37,239 bases of DNA from NCBI GenBank assembly GCA_001687465.1, contig LVLI01000147.1:1-37239 (forward strand), in the 5' to 3' direction. The stretch comes from Halocafeteria seosinensis (lineage: Eukaryota; Sar; Bigyra; Bicosoecida). Within the stretch, counting starts at the first letter, position 1; the number at the start of each line of letters is the position of its first letter. A program made the position numbers and the translations under genes. Under the pieces are notes generated by a model. The model was not told the origin of the DNA, ran no database searches, and saw only the letters and a program-made list of their open reading frames with translations. Of the stretch, positions 22,605 to 32,796 are shown in pieces.

Positions 22605-23465
22605 AGTGTGTTGTTGAATGATCAAGGCTACAGGAAGCAAGACTACGTCTCTTTGGATGCGAATGAAGACGTTTGATGGCGGTCGATAGAGTGCATCCCT
22701 GATAGATTTGAATGGAATACCAAATTAAAAAGGATTGTTCAGGATGATGAAAAGTGTTGCGGCATTTAATCAAGCCACCTTATTCGGAATTTTTATGTTC
22801 GAAATGGAGAAACGGCACTCAAGGGAGCACTTATTGTCCAATCCGAGCAGAAACGATTTATCGTAGATGAGTGTAGCTCATCTGGAGACATTTATTGTCA
22901 CTATTGGCGATGGTATTTGTGGTTATGGGAGTGGTTCCAGTCGTGGTCATATCAAGATATCGAATTGTAATTGTTATTCATCAGGGAAGATACTTGGCAC
23001 CGTACACGTACGGGTGGTATTGCAGGGAACTTGGTGGGAAGCAGTCATGGGATTGTCAATATAACAGATGGTTATTTCACTGGGGATATTGAAGGACAAT
23101 ATGCAGGTGGTATTTTGGTGGATATGCTGCTGGACCTACGATTGGTCAAGTGCCTATGACTCGCTCCTGTTCCACTCTAGCATCGACTCAAACCCAACTG
23201 CCACAACTGCAGCGACTTCTTCGCCGGCACCATCGTCATCTACAAAACCCTCTAGGTAGACTTCTTCCAGTAGCTCGACGCTGTCAGCATCCACGAGACT
23301 GGATACTCCTTCAAGCAGCTCCTGACCTACGTCACCACATGGCCGACCGAGGAACAGATCGTCGACTATCGTCGACACAAGATGCAAACGTACACCCGCT
23401 ACACCCAATGCCACCGAGCGAAGCACGGCGAAGAGGGTTCCGCTGAGTCGTTGCGATACGCATAA
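22605..23465 (+). pseudogene. GLUG-repeat protein, copy 2, shorter and more decayed
   Basis: A second copy in tandem begins about 1336 bp after the first. The 19-base block GACGTTTGATGGCGGTCGA occurs at 21332 and 22668. The following order is the same (ECSSSGDI corresponding to SCSSSEVI; then DGICGYGSGSSRGHIKISNC corresponding to DGICGHQSGHDHGHVKISN), but with stops and frame changes. Only about two GLUG units survive (e.g. GDIEGQYAGGILV). A Ser/Thr-rich tail runs from about 23160 (PTATTAATSSPAPSSSTKPS) to a stop in the TAGG at about 23255, then continues out of frame. It ends in GGTTCCGCTGA, shared with the minisatellite tail at the left of the window. Confidence 0.65.
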
Positions 23466-24216
23466 TGTGCGACATGTACTCAGAAACCTTTTCTTTAAGC
23501 GGAAAGAGTCCCGTTGATTTCAGGCGGAATCATCTTGCGATGAAAACACTGTTTCTACAGCACGCGTTGAAAGAACTCATATTAGTGCTGGAAGACCATC
23601 TCAGCATTGCGTGCCTCCTCCTCTAAGAACCGTTTGGCATAATGCTCGATCTCGGATGAAATTGCAGCTCGTTTTCCAGGCGTAGCAGTTTCAGAATATG
23701 GTGGGCACTGATGGATGCTTGCTCAGCTACCTGCTACTATAAATCCGTAAAACAGTTTCAGATACAAGAAGTACTGAAAGAGGCTGTACTGCGATCTAAG
23801 AGGTTGCCGTCGGTTGTTCTTACCTGTGGGACAGACTTAAGAGCTAGTATAGTCTGAGCTACCCATCTTGAGTGACTGCCAAGGGTCGGAAAGGTTGCAA
23901 GCGGGCACGGTGTGCTTGGAAATCATTTAACCCCACCAAACAAATTCTCGTGTGACAGAATGCGGGGTCAACTGAACCCCGTCGCTTATACCCGCGCTCT
24001 AGTGTCAAGAAGCAATACCCTGTGGTAATGTGAATACAATAGTATGTGTGTCTCACTCACGCTTGGAGGGGAACGACCGCAATACTTAAAGAGATTGATG
24101 AAATGTCGGTATTTTGCCTCAAGAACGTCCAGAAACGATACAGAGAAAGATAATTTCGAAACAAAAAGATTTAGAAAGCGTCTCGGGGAGCTACAGTAAA
24201 CAATTTTCGGGTTTTC
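23466..24216. other. intergenic; possible exon remnant on minus strand
   Basis: Mostly unassigned. On the minus strand a run from about 23735 to 23582 reads SETATPGKRAAISSEIEHYA and continues as a charged helix (KRFLEEEARNAEMVFQH) to TAA. A good donor (CACAG/GTAAGAAC) near 23823 and an acceptor (TAGTAGCAG) near 23737 lie just upstream. This could be the 3' end of a lost gene, but no family is recognised and two frames compete across the junction. Confidence 0.3.
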
Positions 24217-27102
24217 TTAAGAGCCACCGCTAGTGCCGACACCAATCAACACGGGAGAACCACCAGAGCCAATCATGGGATTGCTTACGCCCTCTTCACT
24301 TTCCAGGTGTTCCGGCCATGGCGTTTTGCCATAACGCTCATTTGCAAGATACGGCTCGAGATAATCTCCTTTGGGTATTTCGTACTTGTCTGATTGGTAG
24401 TACGCAAACGCAGCGCGGAAGTGGGTAAGGTCCGACCTACCCTCTAACAGACCGCTCTCGGCGTGTTCTTGAATGCGTCCAACCCCAAAAGGGGCAGTCT
24501 TGTACGACGCATCCATTCCCAGAGACACATTAAGAGTTGCACTGTTGTCGTTACAACACCGGCATACTTGAGCGCACATTCGCGTAAAGCAAGTCGCCGG
24601 CGTAGCCACATACTGCGCGTTGAATTTCATCCCTTCAATGTCAGTGAGAGGAACCCAGAGAAGTACATTCGCTTTCCCTTGGCAGAGATTAAGCATCGCA
24701 TTATTGGCACCACGCTGAAAAGAAACCAATCGGTGAGTCGTGAGCACCAAGTACTGATCCAGTCTCCACGGACGGCAACCGCACATAATTGTTTCAATAA
24801 AGCCCCTCATGGAAACCTTGTCGCCACAACATATAATGTGGAATAGACAGCTCCAGGGGAAGTTTTCTGTGTAGGGGTCCATATTGTAGAGGTTGCTGGA
24901 CTTGATGACGGAGCAGAAATCCTCATCGTCCCAAAGGTTGATATACTCGAGCACTTCTTGAACCACGTCATCATTTGGCAACGTGCCCTCAGCGGGAGCC
25001 GGAATGCATTTCTCCGTGTGACACGCCCTTTCTAAGTTATGCATGAAATTGGCCATACGCGCTTTTTGCTTTTCTGGAACTAGTGCAGTCCATGGCCACA
25101 GCTCCGACATTACTGGCATTACTCGGAGAGCGCCGTACTTCGTAGACACGTCGATCGAGTATCCCATGTTACCATCGGGATCTGTAACAACCATGCCTCC
25201 TCCCAGCTTTTCAATGAAGTACGCTGTCATCGCAAATTGATAGTGTCCTGCATCGGGGCGGTACTCTGTGCAACTGAAAGCTCTATGTGTTGTCAGTATG
25301 GCTGCAGCCTCATTGACATATTTTGGTACGCGACACAGAGGGCACCACTGCCACGCAAAAGCACATTCCCACCACGACATCCTCGGTTGAATCTTCAAAG
25401 CATCCAATACTTCTTCGCCTTCTATGAGAGGGAATTTCCTATAATCGACACATGGCTTTGGGCCCTGGATAAGCTTAGTGTCTTTAGCATCTTCCATGTC
25501 CTGTGAGGTAGTGTAAGAAAAGGAGCTGGGATTTGGCTCCACGTTCGGAAGGGCATTGGGATCTTTAGCGATAGTAAGGGTTCTCATCAGTTCTATCAAT
25601 TCCTCCCATGCTTCTCCAGGTTTATCATGATATGCGTCATGAGTGTCCTCTTCTACCAAAGATTCCACCGTGAGAGAGAATTCACCGCGGGCGCCGTAGA
25701 GAAGCGGAATTGCTCGTCCCGGCTTGTAGTATTTAGCACATGTTAAACAAGTAAAAACGGTGTTGAAGCAAGACGGTATCAAGCCAAGCATACTGCCTAT
25801 TAGACCTCCTCCTTCATTGTCATCTTCGGATCCTTGGCCAAGCGTCCCCGTAACATCTTTAGCGCGTGACCATTCTGGCCTGTTGATACCTTGGATCGCA
25901 CCGCTTTCAGAAGAGTCTGCAATAAAGTAACGGTAACATTTTGGGTTAGTGGTGAGTCTTAGAGAAACTCGTCGAAGACTAGCATACCCAATTCCTGTAA
26001 GAGACTGGTTTTCGGGTATCGCTTGCCAAAGAAAATACGGAGACGCGCCCGATCCTCCACTCCGAAGCAATCGTCGCATCCTGGTATTGGAAGTTTGCTT
26101 GACCGATGAATTTCAAACTGCGCATCGTGGCGTCGTACAACTACAACTGAACATGCATCGCAGGCAATCACAATTTAGATATGAAGTACACCCACCTGAA
26201 ACGAGTTGATGTCTTTGCAGTGATACCACTGCATTTCGGTATTGGATTTATAACGTTGGCTGAAGCAGTTGAAGATACCTCCCTGCTTCCCTGAGAGATC
26301 CGATGTCCACAACATCAGACGTCCCTGTATGGTAATGATGAAAGTTAAGTCAATCCACGCCGACGGTTTTTCTGCCAAGAATCAGACGTACCTTGTCCGT
26401 AAACGCTAGTCGCGCACGGGTATTGCCCACATCAAAGGCTCGAAGGCACGCACATATGTACAAATAGATCAGATACCTGTAGTACATATCTATGCAGAAC
26501 AGTAAATGCTTTGCTATCATTGCTCAATCGAATAACTTACATGCAGCAAGTAATGAACGCAAGGGGTATCACTTGGCTGCGGATTCAGCAACTGATGCTG
26601 TGAAACACCGAGCGAACCAAATTCGAGCATTCACTTACTAACACGAGCGTGGCTAGAGAATTCCCGGAATTCGCGAATGATGGTCTCCCCTGCGGATGCC
26701 AGGTGTCCGTTGTTGGTCACCGACCGGGTCAGCACTCTAGTGACTTCTACAGGAAGATGCGCACTTACCTGGTAAGAGTTCCGGCCCAAAGATGTCGGGA
26801 TGGTTCTCGTTGGAGAGCTGCATACAGACAGGCAACCAAGATGATGGAAGAGGGGGGAACCTTGAAGCCCGTACTTGGAGGACCAACATTCGTCTGCTGC
26901 CCCGTTGGTCCCCCAGATAGGTTCAACAAAAACAGCTGAGGAAGCAGTTCCGGGGGAACCATCGGGGGAACCTGGTCCACACAAACACTCCTGCAGGTGA
27001 GGAAGATGCTCCTTCCTGGCTTAAACCTACCTGACCCTGGACGTCCGCATAAATACGGTCTGCACGGGGATCGTGCACCTTATTCACGAAGGCGTTCGCC
27101 AT
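24217..27102 (-). CDS. tandem PH-like repeat protein, paralogue B (748 aa)
   Basis: Exons: 27102-27031, 26817-26769, 26689-26639, 26571-26541, 26476-26392, 26324-26196, 26117-25988, 25916-24217; 2247 nt, one open frame. Same architecture as A and C. Exon 1 encodes a short leader (NKVHDPRADRIYADVQGQ), exon 2 NENHPDIFGPELLPG, then GETIIREFREF. Module 1 has a hydrophobic run (YLIYLYICACLRAF), TRARLAFTDKGRLMLW and MQWYHCKDINSF. Module 2 has SWWECAFAWQWCPLCR before AAILTTHRAFS. Module 3 has TIMCGCRPWRLDQYLVLTTHR, NVLLWVPLTDIEGMKF and a CRCCNDNSATLNVSLG strand. The C-terminus is Gly-rich (PMIGSGGSPVLIGVGTSGG). Clearly closer to C than to A. The only soft spot is the exon 3/4 junction, where the splice phase differs from C. 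Intracellular, membrane-associated role is inference from PH-like shape and Cys/hydrophobic elements. Confidence 0.87.
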
Positions 27103-27589
27103 TGTTGCTTGGGGAAAGTGACTAGTCTCCTTTCAAGAACTGCGAACAGACTGTGCCAGCTGTAGATGCGAACGACCTGATGGAAAAGAGTGCTACTCCG
27201 AGACGATGCGAGCCTGCGCAAGCCACCCAACAAGCACTGAATCACAAACGAGAAAAACGCAAAAGTTCATTCAATCAAGCCGGCAATGCGTCATCGTTGT
27301 AAGTCCGCTTCCAACCGTAAGGCAGCCGTCGTTAGGGTGGAATCCGGGAACGGAGCCCGGATCATCGTAAAGCTGGAGCGGCTCGTTGGAATTCGTGACC
27401 ACAACCACAACGTGTATGAGAACTTTGACAACAAGACGCTTGCTCGGTGTCGTTGATTGGATCTTTGCAGTGTGTGAAGAAGTGGGATACATGCTAAGAC
27501 CGACTGAAACAGTCAGGCACACGAAATGTGATACTACGCTACAACCACAACACTAACGCGAGCAAAACTAGAGGATGATGGTGTAGACT
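27103..27589. other. intergenic between paralogues B and C
   Basis: This stretch contains the upstream region of B (ATG at 27102) and the downstream region of C (stop at 27590). No reading frame with recognisable content is seen. The gap of under 500 bp fits tandem duplication of B and C with promoter sequence between them. Confidence 0.6.
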
Positions 27590-30373
27590 TTAACCATTGC
27601 CTCCCGTGGTACCAACGCCGATTAAGGCAGTTGGGGCACCCCCTGAGCCAATCATGGGGTTGGAGACACCTTCCTGGTCTTGCACGCTTTCTGGCCAGGG
27701 AGTCTTGCCGTATTCTTCTCTAGCCAAATATGGCTCAAGGTAGTCTCCTTTCGGGATAGCAGCCTTTTTCGATTGGTAGTACGCAAACGCTGCTCGGAAA
27801 TGTCGAAGGTCTGCTCGGCCTTCTAGAAGCCCTGATTGAGCGTGAGCAGCAAGTCTACCCACGCCAAGAGGCGCTGTCTTATAGGAGGAATTGGTTCCTA
27901 GCGACACGAACAGATGCGCCGAGTTTTCGTTACAGCATCGGCACATTGATGCAAACATTTGGGTGCATGCATTCGCAGGGGAGACAGTATAGACTGCATC
28001 AAACTTCAAGCCCTCGATATCCGACAGGGGGAGCCATATTAGGACGTTTGCTTTGCCTTGAAAGAAACCAATTTTCGCATCGTTGGCGGAGCGCTGAAAC
28101 GCGACCAGCCTGTGAGTAGTCAGCACTAAGAATTCATCGAGTCTCCATGGGCGGCATCCACAAGATATAGTTTTGACGAACTCTTTGATGGAAATCTCGT
28201 CACCGCAGCATAAGAGCGAGAAAGGAGGGCCCATGTAGGGATCCATGTTGTACAAGTTGGCCGACTTAACGACAGAGCATACCTCTTCATCATCCCATAG
28301 GTTTATATATTCCAAAGCTTCCTGAACATCCTCGTCGTTAGGCAAACTGCCAGCAGCAGGAGCTGGGATATATTGCTCCATATGACAAGCTCGCTCTAGG
28401 TTGTACATAAAGTTGTACATTCGACCTTTCTCCTTTTCGGGAACTTCGGAGCTCCACGGCCATAGTTCCGACATGATCGGTTTCAACCGAAGTGCGCCGT
28501 ATTCGGTTGCCACGTCAATGGAATAACCCAAACTGCCTTCCGGATCTGTAACCACCATCCCTCCTCCAAGCCTACCAATGAAATAAGCTGTCATGGCCAA
28601 CTGATATTCGCCCGGTTGAGGCCGGTGCTCAGTGCAGCTAAATGCCCGGTAAGTGGTCAAAAATACTGCAGCATCCATAGTGTACTTCGCTTTTCGGCAT
28701 AGAGGGCTCCATTGCCAAGCAAATAAGAACTCCCACCATGACATACGCGGCTGGATCCGAAGTGCGTCAATGACATCTTCTCCATCCATGAGCGGGAATT
28801 TCTTGTAGTCCATCATCGGCTTCGGGCCTTCAACAAGCCCAGTTTCCCTGGCTTCCTCCATGTCCTGGGATGTCGTCGTAGAGCATGCCGAAGGGTTCGG
28901 TTCGACGTTAGGCAACGCTGCGGGGTCCTTTGCCGTTGTCAAAGTTTTCATGAGTTCCATCATTTCTGCCCATGCTTCACCCGGTTCGTCGTGATAACCA
29001 TCATGCGTATCCTCCTCAGCTAGGGATTGGATCGTCAAAGGGAATTCTCCTCGAGAACCGTAGACCAACGGGATAGCACGGGGAGGCTGATAATACATTG
29101 CACACGTGAAACATGTGAAGATCCCTCGGGCTATCCAGGTGAAGGCTTCTTGCAATGCATTAATCAGTCCTCCTTCTTCCTCGTCATCTTCAGTGCCCTG
29201 ACCAAGGTTCCCGGTAAGCTGCCGAGCTCTGCCCCATTGAGGCCTTCGCATCCCCTGGAGTGCCCCGCTTTCAGTGGTATCTGTAAAAAGAGTCGAGTCT
29301 ATCATATAGACCGTGAGTATCACGGTATTTCACTCACCAAGCTCCTGCAGAAGGCTGGTGCGCGGATAACGATGGCCGAAATAGAGACGAAGTCTGGCGC
29401 GATCTTCCATTCCCAAGCATGAAATCGGACCGCAGTTGTTCCTCCGATGGATCTCAAACTGCGCATGAGAAGTTCAATGCCCATTTTACCAAGTGTAAAG
29501 AGGTTTGACAACGCTGTAGAACAGCACCAACCTGAAACGAGTTAATATCTTTGCAGTGAAACCACTGCATGTTCGTCCTCGATCGATACTGCAGATTACC
29601 GCAGTCTACCAAGCCTCCCTTGGTTCCGCGAAGGTCAGAAGACCAGATCATCAAACGTCCCTGTTGAGGTAGTTGAGTAAATTGTCACTGCTTTGTGGCA
29701 TTTGTGTTCTACTGCTACAGCAGTGCAGCTTCACCTTACTTCATCAGTAAATGCCAGGCGAGTTCTTCTGTTGCCGAGATCAAAAGCACGCAGGCAAGCA
29801 CACGCATATACATATACTAGATAACTGCACCAATTGCACGTCGTTACCACTCAGTTTTGTGGCCAAGGGAACGACGATATTGCGTACCACAAGCAGAGTG
29901 GAAATGTTTTCCTGCAGCGGCAACCCTCTACATGAGGAACAATTTCACCCAGGCAGGGGAGCATATGGAACATACCATAAGGGAAGGGAAGCATCAATGG
30001 TGAATTCACGGAATTCTCTGATAATCGTCTCTCCTGCAGTGTTGCCGTTCGCGTTAAGTCAAGTTGCAGCATTCCTCAACCATGAAGAGAGAGAATCAAC
30101 ATACCAGGCAAGAGTTCGGGACCAAAAATGTCTGGATGATTTTCGTTGGACATCTGCACGCACCATTACGTTGTCAAACGAAGAAGACAAACATTCGAAC
30201 GCATCACAGAACGCCTTCCTTGCTCCCGGCTGAGGAGGGGAAGCCGAGATGGGGAGGCTTGGGGGATGGAGCCCCAAACCGTGGTGAGAGAAAGCACTCA
30301 CTTGTCCCTTGACATCAGCATAAATGCGGTTCGCTCTGGCATCCTGAACCTCGTTGATCAACGCGTCCGCCAT
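27590..30373 (-). CDS. tandem PH-like repeat protein, paralogue C (742 aa)
   Basis: Exons: 30373-30302, 30154-30106, 30033-29976, 29911-29888, 29824-29740, 29660-29532, 29458-29338, 29280-27590; 2229 nt, in phase. N-terminus NEVQDARANRIYADVKGQ, then SNENHPDIFGPELLPG and GETIIREFREF, as in B. Module 1: LVYVYACACLRAFDLG, RTRLAFTDEGRLMIW, MQWFHCKDINSF, RLRLYFGHRYPRTSLLQEL. Linker: LVYGSRGEFPLTIQSL, EEDTHDGYHDEPGEAWAE. Module 2: MSWWEFLFAWQWSPLCRK then AVFLTTYRAFS (Tyr replaces the His of LTTHR). Module 3: TISCGCRPWRLDEFLVLTTH, NVLIWLPLSDIEGLKF, CRCCNENSAHLFVSLG. The last exon (~563 codons) carries modules 2 and 3 without introns, as in A and B. The exon 4 model (24 nt) is the least certain part. 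Function unknown. Confidence 0.86.
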
Positions 30374-32796
30374 CTTTATAAAGTCTCGAACAGCGAATGC
30401 GAGCTCCAGCACTGGTGGGCGCCGGCAGGAATCGAATAAAGAAGTGTGTGCGGCCAGGAACAAGAACTAGTTCGCACGATGGGATTCAGCAGAATTGCAC
30501 ACAGTAACCCCTTCTAGAGACTCTAAGAAACAGTGGTAAACAATTCGCGACGAATGTAGAATATATATATATACCACCTCAGGCTTTGCGATCATCCCGA
30601 ACTCCGGCCGGGCTTCAAGCGAGCTCGCTGAGCTCGGGAGGAAGCAATTCATCCATGTTCTAGTCAGAAGATGCTCCGACATACTTCGTCGAACTTTGTA
30701 GTAAGGGTATCCTCGTCTCAGGGATCGTCTTTGGGCAGTCCGGACTCTCTTGCTTCCTGAGTGAGCATGACATCCCACCGCATGGTGCTATGCACTCCAT
30801 AGCACTGCATAGAGCGAAAGTGAAGTCCAAGTTGGATAGCCCTGGAATTAGGCTGGTCTTGGAAAGCATTCTTCAGTTGGTGAGCTGAAAAGTCATGTTG
30901 TAGACGAGGAGATCCAGCAAGAGTGAACGCAGGTCAGGCTGCATCTGGGCGACTCCAGGGTCATGTGTCCTCCTTTGCTCTTCATTGAGTTGAGTGTGTA
31001 GTTTTGAACTCAGCTTGGGCTTTTAGTAGAACCTGTTGTCAAGATGAAAGTCTGGGGATCCGCTGTCACTGGACCACTGGAGCTGTTGTTGGGTGAGGCT
31101 GTGGATGGAAGAAACTCTTCATCCAACTTCTATCCGCATAACGAGGTTCTTCGTAGACTGATGATTGCCATCATAGTCGCGAATTTTCAGTTGTGTTCAC
31201 ATTCACTTCCAGATCTGCTGCAGCATTTTGCACTGTTTTGACTCGAAATCCATCTGATCTATCTTACCCCGCTTACATACAGGCAGTGGTGAGACTTGAC
31301 CTAGTGATTCTTAGAGATGTCCCGACTGATTTGCACTGTTCCACACCATTAGTCTCAGAAAAAGAAGCATCATTTGGAGATGTGGTCAGACTCTGGTCGC
31401 TGCCACATCTCTCAATCAGGGTACGGGCGAGAGCAATGCAAAGCGCATGACACATTGATACCGGTATACCTTAAACAATTCTCCGGAGCTACGAAACGCG
31501 AGGATTATGATATATATGTAACTTCCAGATCTTAAGAGCACCTGCTAACCAGGTGAATTCCCAACCTTCTCGTAGAAGGCGGGAAGTGATTTTGTGCCAT
31601 CTTCATGGTTGCCGCGTTCATCAGTATCATAGGTGTCCATATAATCCAACAACTTAGCAGTTACCGTAGACTGAAACCCTTATGCTATCTACCTGTTTCC
31701 TCGATGTGCTACATTTCATCCCTAGTCCCGTTGCATCCTGATTCCTGGTATCATGATTCATGTGGCATGCGACGGGTTGAAGTTCAACAACGCTGCCGAT
31801 TTGGTGTCACTCGTGATATCACCTTTCACACAAGTGATCAGTGAGAGGGAATTGTCAGATCCCGGAGGATATTGTATGTTATCATATATATGAGTAGTAG
31901 ATCATGGTGGAATAAGCCCAGGGAAGAGCAATTGCGCAGCGTGTGTGTGGGTGTCGTAAAGTCAAGGCGGGGTCGCTCAGGCGGGACAATGGTAGCTTGA
32001 ATGCTTTCTACAGTAGCATTTTCGTCCAATTAGGACACTCGATAAGGGATTCTGACTGTGGTGGTGCCAGGTATGTAGTTTGTTTCACCTCTGAGAATCG
32101 TCATCAAAACAGAAAGGGCGACTTTATGTGGTGATTGAATGATGCACGCGCATGTGCAAGAGAGGGCCAGGTTCTTTCAAAGGGGAGGGGGAGTAGAGTT
32201 TGATGCGCTTGAAAACGAAGTGTTGACGAACAAAGAGCAATGAAATGCGAGGGGATCCTTTGGTGAGAACACACAATTCGGTTACTGTCTCCCAGGCGGA
32301 ATGCACTCCTTTGCTTCTGCCGGTCGATCCAGGCCGTACGGGCCTCCCAAAGCCCTCGTCTATAGAAGGATGTTTTCTGTACGGCAGTTAGGTATGGGGG
32401 GAGCATTCGTTCATCGATTCTCGCATGTTCGCAATGCGGAGCCCGAGAACACGTCAAACAAATGTTGGAGTTTTGAATGCTCTAACCGTCATTTTGGTTA
32501 AAGTTGCGCATCTAGGTGCATTGTCGATAGTCGGTACCGTGAATTTGTTCCCCATACCTTGCGTCATTGTATGACAGAGTAATTGGCCGACTGAAACAGG
32601 ATTCACGTGTTGTATGCATTACAGAACAGCAGGTTCCTCGCTTGTGAAGATAGGGATCGCTTCCCATCACCGATGCGATGCGGGAGGGGCATTGCCTGTG
32701 ATATATAAGGCTTGAAGAAGAAGGGTCACTCATCGAGAGGAGAGTGAAACATAAACGCATTAGCTGTGCTTCGGTTTTTTGTCTTAGTCAAGGGAA
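30374..32796. other. 2.4-kb stretch without a recognised gene
   Basis: Contains 5' sequence of paralogue C at its left and the promoter of the B56-like gene at its right. Of the scattered short frames, the most protein-like is minus-strand 31019-30887 (SSKLHTQLNEEQRRTHDPGV, then a Leu-rich helix ending LTN-stop), which may be a relic exon. A plus frame at 31044-31241 starts MKVWGSAVTGPLELLLGEAV, also unrecognised; the two do not overlap. I found no tRNA, snRNA or repeat array. Confidence 0.45.
32701..32710 (+). promoter_or_regulatory. TATA-like element of the B56-like gene
   Basis: ATATATAAGG lies 87 nt upstream of the chosen ATG at 32797, a reasonable TATA position for a transcript with a short 5' UTR. 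Not proven. Confidence 0.45.
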
